Part shown: piece after piece, positions 1-12,000 of the stretch | Layout of the letters: each line of letters starts with the position of its first letter | Numbering within the stretch: the first letter of the stretch is position 1 | Source: Erythrobacter sp. F6033 | Lineage (GTDB): Bacteria > Pseudomonadota > Alphaproteobacteria > Sphingomonadales > Sphingomonadaceae | DNA: 64,000 bases | Assembly: GCF_023016005.1 (NCBI RefSeq) | Contig: NZ_JALKAZ010000001.1 | Span: 2,386,001 to 2,450,000 of the forward strand | Reading direction: 5' to 3' | Made by a program: the position numbers and the translations under genes | Notes under the pieces: generated by a model | Told to the model about the DNA's origin: nothing | The model's input: the letters and a program-made list of their open reading frames with translations, nothing else | The model's database searches: none

Positions 1-3000
1 GCGCGAACGATCAGCCTCAGCGTGTCGGCATCCACAGGACGTTCGATGATCGCGAGACCACGCGCATCCATCCGGATCCAGTCCGGCAGCGGTGTGCCAT
101 CACGGGTGAGGAGCTGATATTCAATGATCCGCGGAGCCTCATCGCTGCCGATATCGCGCATTTCGACATAAACGACGCGGTCACGAACAATGCTTTCGAT
201 CATCACCTGATCATTGCCGGTATCAAGCTGGCGAACGGAGAAGCCGGTAAGGCTCTCGACCTGGAAATCGCCAAAGCGCGGATCGAACAGGCGGTCCACA
301 CCAAAGCGCAGATCGCGGATATGATCGATATGAGCGACAACATCATCAATCGGATGTCCGCTTGGATCAAATCCGCCAATACCGTTGAGAGACCGCAGAT
401 TGTTCACCGCGTTGAGCAGAGGCATATCAACGTTGAGACTGCCTGTTCCGCCCAATGAACGGAAATCATTGACCGTATCGAGGATTATGAGCGGAGTGCT
501 GATAAAGCTATCGGTCTGATCAAGCACCCGGTCGACAAGATAGGCATCCGGAATACCCGGTGCTGGCTCATCGCCCAACAGGAAGTTCAGATCGGCGCTC
601 GCTTCGACCACTGTGATCGTCACAAAGCTCTCGACAAAACCGCCTTCGCCATCGGAGATGATGTAGCGGATTGTCGCTTCGCCAAAGAAGCCGGGAGGCG
701 CGCTGTATGTCAGCGTGCCATCAGGATTGATAATCACCGTGCCAGCATCGACGCTGGCAAATATCACTTCGAGCGGATCACCGTCCGGGTCACTGGCATT
801 GTCCAGCACATTGATGATTGTATCCGTGCCGCCAATGACTTGAACGGCTTCGGGTTCATCAACTGGCGCTTCGTTGGTGTTGATCACCTCGACTGTTACG
901 GTCGCCGTCGACGTACCGCCATTTCCATCACTGATCGTGTAAGTGATCGTGTCCGTGCCGAAGAAATCGGGGTTCGGCACATAGGTGATCGTGCCATCGG
1001 GATTGATCGTCACCGTGCCGCTATTCGCACTGGCATCTGTCACAGTCAGCGGATCGCCGTCTGCATCCGTGTCATTGACGAGCACCGGAATGGTGACCTG
1101 ACTGTCCTCAAGCACGCTGGTGATGTCATCCACTGCAACAGGCGGATCGTTGACCGGATTGACGGTGACTGTCGATGTCACTGTGTCAAACCCGCCCATA
1201 CCATCGCTGATCTGATAGGTGATCGTGTCGGTCCCGTTGAAATCGGGGTTCGGCGTGTAAGTGATCGTGCCATCAGGATTGATCGTGACCATGCCGTTTG
1301 GCGCATTGGCTGATACGACTGTCAGCGGATCACCATCGACGTCATTGTCGTTGGCTAAAACAGGGATCGTGATCGGCGTGTCTTCGTCAGTCGTGGCAGG
1401 ATCAGGCTCGCCCACCGGCGGATCGTTCACCGCAGCAATTGTGACATCAACCGTGGCTGTTGCTGTGCCGCCATTGCCATCATCTATCGTGTAGGTGATG
1501 GTGGTTGGGCCGTTAAAGTTCGGATCCGGAACGAAAGTGATCGTGCCATCGGGATTGATTGTGACCGTCCCGTTAGGCGAAGTTGCCTCGGTTATTGTCA
1601 GTGGATCGCCATCGGGATCGCTGTCGTTGGCTAGGACTGGAATAGTCAGCGGCTGATCTTCCGTACCGGCGGCGCTGTCATCGATAGCGACAGGCACATC
1701 GTTCACCGGATCGACCGTAATCGTCAGCGTAGCTGTATCCGTACCGCCCATCCCGTCGCTGACGGTGTAAGTGATCACATCCGTGCCGTTGAAATTCGGA
1801 TCGGGCGTATAGGTCACCGTGCCATCGGGATTGATCACAACCGTGCCGTTTGGCGCGGTCGCGTCGGTCACTGTCAACGCATCACCATCGGCATCGCTAT
1901 CATTCGCGAGGATAGGAACGGTGACAGGGGTGTCTTCCGGTGTTGTCGCGTTGTCATTGACCGCTACTGGCGGATCGTTGACCGGAGCTACATTGACCGT
2001 AACTGTCGTTGTCGCCGTACCGCCCATACCGTCATCTATTGTGTAAGTGATTGTGGTCGGCCCGTTGAAGTCGGGGTTCGGTGCGAACGTAATCGTGCCG
2101 TCCGGGTTGATCGTAACGGTGCCATCTGGCGATGTCGCATCGGTAACCGTCAATGGATCGCCATCGACGTCAATGTCATTGCCCAGAACAGGAATGGTGA
2201 CCGGAGTGTCCTCATCCGTGGTCGCCGTATCCGGCGTTGCAACTGGAGGATCATTCACGGGCGCAATGATAACGGTGATGGTTGCGGTGTCGGTGCCGCC
2301 ATTACCGTCATCAATCGTGTAAGTGATCGTATCGGTGCCGTTGAAGTCCGGATCGGGCGTATAGGTCACCGTGCCATCCGCATTGATCGTAACAGACCCG
2401 TTCGGCGCAGTTGCATCCGTTACCGTCAAGGTGTCGCCATCCACATCACTGTCATTGCCGAGCAGCGGGATAGTAACCGGCGCATCCTCATCGGTCGTCG
2501 CGCTGTCATCGACAGCAACCGGCGGATCATTCGCTGGGTCCACCGTTACCGTCACGGTAGCAGTTGCCGTGCCGCCATTGCCGTCGCTGATCTGATAGGT
2601 GATCGTGTCTGTGCCGTTGAAATTGGCATCCGGTGTGTAGTCAATGGTGCCGTCTGGCAGGATCGTGACAGTACCGTTTGCAGCAGACGCGCTTACCACG
2701 CTGATCGTATCGCCGTCGGGATCGCTGTCATTGGCGAGCACATCAATGTTGATAGATGTGTCCTCTGTCGTCGAAGCCGTGTCATCCACCGCGACCGGAG
2801 GTGGGTTGGTGACAGTCCAAGCAAATGTGGTCGAAACGGTGCCGCCATTGCCATCATCAGCGGTAACGGTGACGGAATAGACACCGTCGCCCAGAACGCC
2901 GCCTTGCGAGGCCGCTGGATCAATCGTGCCGGAAATAACGCCAGTGCTGGGATCAATGGTCAGCCCGGCGGGCAGGCCGGTCGCATCGAATGCAAGGGTA

Positions 3001-6000
3001 TCGCCATCCACATCGCTGAAGTTGCCAGAAGTCGGCACGCTAACAGCTGCGCTATCGACATTGTCGCGCGAGGGCAGCGGAGTGACGACCGGATCATCGT
3101 TCACAGGTCCGACCGTGACAGTAACAGTCGCCGTCGAGGTGCCGCCATTGCCATCCGAGATCTCATAAGTGATGGTGTCGGTGCCGTTAAAGTCAGCATC
3201 TGGCGTATATGTGACAGTCCCATCCGCCTCGATCACAACTGTGCCATTGCCGGCGCTGGCCTGCGTTACGGTAAGCGGATCGCCATCGGGATCGCTGTCA
3301 TTGGCGAGCACGGGGATGTTGACTGGTGTGTCTTCATCGGTGGTCGCGTTGTCATTCACAGCCAGCGGTGCAGGGTTGCTTATGGTCCATGTGAATGTCG
3401 TATCCACCATGCCGCCATTGCCGTCATCCGCAGTGACTGTGACCTGATAGATGCCATCGCCATTCGGCCCGCCTTGCGAGGCGGCAGGGTCAATCGTTCC
3501 GGTAACATTGCCAGCTGCATCAATGCTGAGCCCGGTCGGTAGGCCGGTGGCCGTAAATGTCAGCAAATCACCATCTGAATCGGCAAAGCCCGGCGAAAGG
3601 TCGAGTGCGATCACATCGGCATCGTCATTACCGATAGCGGGCAGAGCAGGCGCTGTTGGGACGTCATTCTCTGCACCGACAGTCACCGTGACAATGGCAG
3701 TGGAGGTGCCGCCCTGACCATCATCAACCTGATAGGTGATCGTGTCTGTGCCGTTAAAATTCGCGTCCGGCGTATATTCAAGCGTTCCGTCCGGGTTGAT
3801 TACAACCGTGCCGTTAGGCGCGCTTGCAGAAACGACGGTGAGATCATCGCCGTCAGGGTCAACATCATTGCCGAGTACATCAATCGCAGGGATCGGCGTA
3901 TCTTCTGTGGTAGATGCAGTGTCATCTGTAGCGGTCGGGCCGGGGTTGGTCACAGTCCACACGAATGTCACATCGGTTGTGCCGCCATTGCCATCATCGG
4001 CAGTAATCGTGGTCTGATAAACGCCGCCATTCACCTGGCTTGCATCCGCATCGATTGTGCCCGTAACTTGTCCAGTGACCGGATCAATCGAAAGGCCTGC
4101 GGGCAGGTTTGTTGCGCTGAAGCTCAGCGTGTCGCCTTCCGGATCAGAGAACAGCGCGCCTGCATCAATGGTGATTGCATCGCCATCTGCATCATCCCGG
4201 TTTGGCAGAGTCGCTGCGTCTGGCGCATCGTTTTCCGGCGCGATCACGATTGTTGCGATCGCAGTGGCTGGATCGCCGTTCGCGTCTTCAATCGTGTAGG
4301 TCACGGTCGCCGTGCCGTTAAAGTCCTGATCGGGCGTAAATGTGATTGTACCATCGGGATTCACAACAGCCGTACCGTTGGTCGCCTGCGCATCTATGAT
4401 GACGATTGGTGTCGTGGCATTACCATCCGGATCAATATCATTGGTCAGCACATCGAGCACTTGCGGCGTGTCTTCGGTGCCGGTGTAACTGTCATTGACT
4501 GCGGTTGGCGGCTGGTTGTTGATCGTCCAGGTAAAGGTCGTATCGACCGTGCCGCCATTGCCGTCGCTTACAGTCACAGTCACGGTGTAGACGCCGTCAC
4601 CAAGAGGTCCGCCGGTGGAGGCCGTGGCATCAGTAGTGCCAGTGACTTCGCCGGTGGCTGGATCAATCGACAAGCCTGCGGGCAACCCGACCGCGCTGAA
4701 TGTAAGCGCGTCATTCTCCGCATCGCTGAATGCGGAAGCGAGCGGCACATTGATGACTTCGTTATTGCCATCGGTCAGATCCGGCAGGCCGACAGTTTCG
4801 GGCGCGTCGTTCAGCGGATTAACCGCGATCGTAACAGTCGAAGTCGCTGTGCCGCCTTCGCCATCACTGACCGTGTAGATCACCGTGTCGGTGCCATTAA
4901 AATTGGGATCAGGCGTGTAGGTGACAGTGCCATCTGCATTGATCAGCACAGAACCGTTCGCCGCGTCCGCAGCAATGACAGTCAGAGTATCGCCATCGGG
5001 ATCGCTGTCATTCGTCAGCACATTGACCGTGACAGGTGCGTCTTCGTTCGTTGAAGCCGTATCCGGCGCAGCGCTTGGCCCCGGATTGCCGACAGTCCAG
5101 ACGAATGTCGATGTGACCGTGCCGCCATTTCCATCATCCGCCGTAATAGTGACAGTGTAGAGACCATTGCTGTTCGGCCCGCCTTGCGAGGCGGATGGGT
5201 CCAGCGTGCCTGTGATCAGACCATTGGCGTCGATTGACAGTCCGGCAGGTAGGCCAGTGGCCGTAAAGGTCAGCGCATCGCCATCGACATCATCAAAATT
5301 GCCTGACACATCCAGTGAAATGACATCGGCATCCTGATCGGTTTGATTGGTAAGCTGCGGATCAGCCACAGGATCATCGTTCACCGGATTGACCGTAACG
5401 GTGACGCTGGCGGTGCTCGTGCCGCCTTCGCCATCGCTGATCTGATACGTGATTGTATCGGTGCCGTTGAAATCGGGGTTCGGTGTGTAGGTAACCGTGC
5501 CATCGGCTTCGATCACAACGCTCCCATTTGGCGCGGTTGCAGAGGTCACGGTCAGCGGATCACCATCGGGATCGCTATCATTTGCCAGAACCGGAATGTT
5601 TACCGGCGTATCCTCATTGGTCGACGCCGCATCATCTGCCGCGACAGGCGGCGGATTGGTGACTGTCCAGGCAAAGCTGGTGGTAACCGTACCGCCATTG
5701 CCATCATCCGCCGTGACCGAAACCGTATAGATACCGTCGCCAGCCGGGCCGCCTTGCGAAGCGGATGGATCAATCGTGCCGGAGATATTGCCGTTTGCAT
5801 CAATGCTGAGTCCGGCGGGCAGTCCGCTCGCGCTGAACGTCAATGTGTCGCCATCCAGATCGCTGAAATTACCAGCAACCGGTACATTCACCGCCGCGCT
5901 ATCAACATTGGCAAGGTTTGGAAGCGGTGTGCCGACGACCGGATCATCATTCACCGGATCGACCGTTACCGTGACAGTCGCAGTCGAGGTGCCGCCATTA

Positions 6001-9000
6001 CCGTCGCTGATCGTGTAAGTGATCGTGTCAGTGCCGTTGAAATCGGCATTCGGCGTGTATGTGACCGTACCATCCGCCTCGATCACAACCGTACCGTTTG
6101 GCGCGGTGGCCGAAGTGACCGTCAACGGATCTCCGTCAGGATCGCTGTCATTGGCGAGCACTGGAATGTTGACCCGCGTGTCTTCATCGGTCGCCGCGCT
6201 GTCATCCACGGCAACAGGTGGCGGGTTCGTTACCGTCCATGCGAAGGTGGTTGAAACAGTGCCGCCATTGCCGTCGTCGGCTGTAACAGTGACGTTGTAG
6301 ACGCCGCCTGTACCGCCTTGGCTGGCATCTACAGCAATAGTGCCGGTAATCTCGCCAGTAGCGGGATCGATAGAAAGACCCGCTGGCAGACCGCTGGCGC
6401 TGAAGGTGAGCGTATCGCCATCCAAATCGCTGAAGTTGCCCGCCGTCGGCAGCGACACATTCGCGCTGTCGATATTGTCTTGCGGCGCAATCGGCGTGGC
6501 GACCGGATCATCATTCACCGGATCGACTGTGATGGTGACAGTTGCGGTGGAGGTGCCGCCATTGCCATCGCTGATCGTGTAAGTGATCGTATCGGTGCCG
6601 TTGAAGTTCGGGTTCGGTGTGTAAGTGACCGTTCCATCGGCCTCGATCACAACCGTGCCATTGCCCGCATCCGCAGCCGTGACGGTCAGTGGATCACCGT
6701 CGGGATCACTATCATTGGCGAGCACAGGGATGTTGACCGGCGTATCTTCATCGGTCGCCGCAGTGTCATCCACGGCTTCTGGCGGTGGGTTGTTCACCGT
6801 CCAGATGAATGTCGTATCGACCGTACCGCCATTGCCATCATCGGCTGTCACGGTGACGGAATAGACCCCATCGCCCGCTGGGCCGCCTTGCGAAGCGTCT
6901 GGATCAAGCGTGCCAGTAACATTGCCATCGGCATCAATGCTGAGACCGGGCGGCAGGCCAGTGGCGCTAAACGTCAGGTCATCGCCGTCTACATCAGAGA
7001 AATTGCCGCTGACATCGAGCGTGACCGGCGTGCTGTCATCATTGGTTTGCGGCGCGATTGGGGCAGCCACAGGATCATCATTGACCGGGTTCACTGTGAT
7101 GGTTGCGGTGGAAGTTGAGAACCCGCCATTGCCATCACTGATGGTGTAAGTGATTGTATCCGTACCGTTAAAGTCCGGGTTTGGCGTGTAATCGACACTG
7201 CCGTCCGGGTTGATCACAACCGTACCATTGGCCGCTGTCGCAGCAGTCACAGTCAGCGCATCACCATCGGCATCGGTGTCATTGGCGATCAGCGGCACAT
7301 TGACAGGCGTGTCCTCATCGGTGGTCGCCGCATCAGGGTTTGCAACCGGCGGATCGTTGATCGGGTTGACCGTAACGGTGACGGTCGCGGTGTCCGTGCC
7401 GCCATTGCCATCCGAAATCTCGTATGAAATCGTGGTTGTGCCGTTGAAGTTCGGGTTCGGCGTGAATTCCAGCGTGCCATCTGGATTGATCGTGACTGTA
7501 CCATCCGGCGAGGCCGCGGTCGTGACGGTCAGATCATTGCCATCAACATCGCTGTCATTGCCCAGCACGCCGATGGTGACCGGCGTGTCTTCATCGGTGG
7601 TGACCGCATCATCGACAGCCACCGGATCATCGTTGATCGGATTAACAGTGACGATAACCGCAGCGGTCGAGACGCCGCCATTGCCATCATCGATCGTGTA
7701 AGTGACCGTGTCTTCGCCATTGAAATCGGGATTTGGCGTATAGGTCAGCGTGCCATCGGCCTCGATCACTACTGTACCATTCGGCGCGCTCGCGCTGGTT
7801 ACGGTCAGCGGATCGCCATCGGGATCATTGTCATTGCCGAGCACATCGACATTGACGCTGCTGTCTTCATCAACGCTCGCATTGTCATTGACGGCAGTTG
7901 GTGCGGGGTTGGTGACGGTCCAGACGAAGTCTTGCGAGACGGTGCCGCCGTTTCCGTCATCCGCCGTCAGCGTGACGGTGTATGGGCTGCCCTGGCTTGC
8001 ATCGATGTCGAGTGTGCCCGAAATAATGCCGGTCGCCGGATCAATCGAAAGACCTGGCGGCAGGCCTGCCGCCGTGATCGTAAGATCATCGCCGTCGATG
8101 TCGCTGAAGAAGCTCTCCGTTGCGATGGAAACCGACTGATTGTCTTCATTGGTGACGTCAGGAATATCGACCGCCACGGGCGCGTCGTTTTCGGCAGTAA
8201 CCGTTACAACCAATGTCGCGGTCGCTATCCCGCCCTGCCCATCGCTGACCGTGTATGTGACCGTCGCATCGCCGTTAAAATCATCGTTGGGCGTGAAGGT
8301 AACGGTGCCATCTGCATTGACAACAACTGAGCCATTGTCCGCGCTCGCGCTGGTAATGGTCAGAGGATCGCCATCAGGGTCGCTGTCATTGGCCAGAACC
8401 GCCACGGTAACCGGCGTATCTTCCGGCGTGGTCGCGGCGTCATTTTGCGCAATCGGCGGGATATTCTGCACCGAATAGACGAATGTCGTGCTGACCTCTT
8501 CACCGGACGGGTCGGTCGCAGTCACAGTCACGACGAACGGGCCGTTTTGCGAGCTATCCGAGGCCAAAGTACCAGAAATGACGCCCGTATCAGGATCAAT
8601 CGAGAGCGCAGGCGGCAGGCCTTCTGCGCTAAACGTCAGGACATCGCCATCGACATCGTTAAACGCGCTAGCGGTTGGGATGGAAACAACCTGGCTGTCT
8701 TCACCGTTCTGATTGGGCAGTCCGACAGTCGTCGGCCCATCATTGACCGGAGTGACGGTTACATCGACGCTGGCCGATGAGACCCCGCCTTCGCCATCAT
8801 CAATAGTGTAGACGATGGTATCCGTACCGTTGAAATCTGGATTTGGCGTGTAGACCAATGTGCCATCGGCATTAATTGTGACCGTGCCATTGCCCGCTTT
8901 GGCCTCAATTGCCGTCAGATCATCTCCGTCTGGATCGACATCGTTGGCCAGCACAGGAATATTGACAGGGGTGTCTTCGTCAGTGGTTGCCGTATCATTG

Positions 9001-12000
9001 CTAGCGACAGGCGCGGGGTTGCTGACATCCCAATTGAATGTCTGGGAAACGGTGCCGCCTCGCCCATCGTCAGCCGTCACGGTAATGCTGTAGCTGCCAC
9101 CGTTCACCTGGCTCGCGCTGTTATCAATTGTTCCAGTGATAACGCCCGTATCAGGATCAATCGTCAGACCCGCAGGCAGGCCGTTCGCCGTAAAGCTGAG
9201 CGCATCGCCGTCCGGATCGGCAAAGCCGCCTGCGACGGGAAGATTGATATCTTGGGCGTCAAGATTGGTCTGATCGCCAATCGATCCGCTTGTGACAGGT
9301 ATGTCATTGATGTCGTTGACCACCACGGTGACCGTCGCAATCGACGTACCGCCATTGCCATCCGAAATCTCGTAAGTGATCGTGTCCGTGCCGTTGAAGC
9401 CCGGATTTGGCGTGTAGGTAACTGTGCCATCAGCGTTGATGGCCGTGGTCCCGTTTTGCGCATCAGCCGAAGTCACCGTCAGCGGATCGCCGTCCGGATC
9501 ACTGTCATTGCCAAGCACATCGATGGTGACCGCCACGTCCTCATCGGTAGAGGCGTTATCGTTCACCGCCTCTGGCGCAGGGTTCGCGACATTGAATGTG
9601 ATTGTCTCTGTGGTGGTGCCGCCATTGCCATCATCAACAGTGATGGTCGCGGTATAGACACCGCCACCCGTTTGGCTGGCATCAGGCGTGATCGTGCCAG
9701 AGATGACGCCTGTATCGGGATCAATCGTCAGGCCCGGCGGCAGATCAGTCGCGCTAAAGGTAAGCGTGTCTCCGTCGACGTCGCTGAATGCACCCGCAAC
9801 CGGCACAGAGACTGTCTCACTATCGACCGCATCGACTGGTGGGATCTGAACTGAATCCGGATCATCGTTGACCGGATTCACCGTAACCGTGACGGTCGCC
9901 TCAGACGTGCCGCCTTCGCCATCGCTGATCCTGTAGCTGATCGTAGCCGTTCCACTGAAATTCGCGGGCGGCGTATAGCTGATCTGATTACCAACCAACG
10001 TTGCCTGCCCGACAGAGGCAAATGCCGAAATCAGAGTGATAACATCACCATCAGGATCGCTGTCATTCGGCAGTACGTCTATGATAATAGGCGTATCTTC
10101 ATCGGTGCTGGCGGTATCATCAGCGGCGACAGGGGCAGGGTTGGTGACAGTCCAGGTGAAGTCCTGATCCACAGACAGACCGCCCGGATCAGATGCAGTG
10201 ACCACCACATTATAGACGCCGCCGGTGCCGCCCTGGCTGGCTGAATTATCGATTGTTCCAGTGATCTCACCGGTCATCGCATTGATTGTGAGACCTGTTG
10301 GAAGGCCGGTCGCGCTAAATGTAAGTGCGCCGCCTTCGGGGTCCGAGAACGCTCCAGAGACATCGACTGAAACACCGCTATCGGCATCAACATTTGTTTG
10401 CGGCGGAAGCGCGCCCGCGACAGGCGCGTCATCGACAGGCACAACATTGATGGTCGAAATTGCCGTGTTGGAATCCGATTGCCCATCGTTCACCGTGACT
10501 TCGATGGTGCGCGGCGTCGTGTCTGGAGTATCGCTGGTATTGTTGAATTCTATGGCTTGAATAGCAGCAGCGTAATCCGCCTCGCTCGCCGATCCGGTCA
10601 GCGTGATTTCAGTGCCATTGTTGGTATATGTTATGCCGCCGGGGAGTGTCCCGGTGGCCGCGTTGGAGCCATTCACCAGCAGCTCGTCACCGGGCATCGC
10701 GTTGGTCAGAGTGATGCGGCCTGATTCCATATTTACATCGTCAGTATCCGACACAAATGCATCGGTATCAGCGATGGAAATAGGCGGACCGTTTTCCGTA
10801 AATGTGTCTTCGAAGCTGGTGTCACGCTCAATCGTGAAAATCTGGAAATCGTCGAAGATCGGCGGCGCGCCAGATGCATCGTAGATATATACGCGGACCT
10901 GATAATTGGTGCCGGGCTGCAGCGTGAAATCATCCGCGATATCGTTGACGGTCGGATCGTAAACCGGCCCTCCAGCCTGTGTCGCCTCGAAATCGCGCGT
11001 CAGGACAGTCGAGGTGGCAAAGTTGTCCGTCGAGATTTCAACTGCGATTTTGTACGTGCCGCTGGCATCCCAATCGGCGTTATATAGACCTGAAATGACC
11101 GTATCTGGAGAGATATCGCCGGCAGTGGTGAAACGGTATTCGAAATAATCATCGGCAGCTTTCGCCGCTTCAAAAGTCGCCTCATCCGCACCCGATACGA
11201 CCACGCGAGTATTGCTGTAACTGGCGGAAATACCGGGGCCGACAATCTCTGGCTCGCCGCTCGCAACAGTGCCATTGTCAAACCGCCCGGCATTTGTCGT
11301 GTTGGCCGGATTGTTGTGCTCCCAACCGACCGCAGTCCCTTCGGACTCCGGACCATTCAGATCAACAAAGGGCGGAATAATCACTTCGGCGACATTGATC
11401 GTCAAAGTGGCCGTATCTGTGCCGCCCTGCCCATCGCTGATCGTGTAAGTTACGGTCGCTGGTCCGGTGAAACCATCATTGGCTACAAAGTTGATCGAGC
11501 CGTCCGGATTGATCGTGACCGTGCCGTCAGGCGAAGTCGCCGATGTGACAGACAGTGTGCCGCCATCGGGATCGCTGTCATTGGCCAGAACATTCACGTT
11601 AACCGGCGTTGTTCCATCGGTGGATGCGGTGTCATCGACCGCGACGGGAGGGTCGTTTTGCTCGGTTACGAACAGATTGACGGTCGCCGTACTCGTGCCG
11701 CCTTCACCATCGCTGATAGTGTAGGTTATGACCTCGGGCCCGCTGTAATCGGCATTCGGCGTATATGTGATCGTGCCGTCTGCGTTGATGACTACGCTGC
11801 CATTCGGCGCAGTGGCCGAAACGACGCGGATATCGTCGCCATCGGGGTCTTGGTCATTGGCCAAGACATCAAACGTGATCGGCGTGTCTTCGAGAGTAGA
11901 GCCGCCGTCATTGTTGGCCTGAGGCGCAGGATTGGTGACAGTCCAGCTGAAATTCTGGGTCGCTGTTAGACCGCCAGTATCAGTAGCAGTCACAGAGACA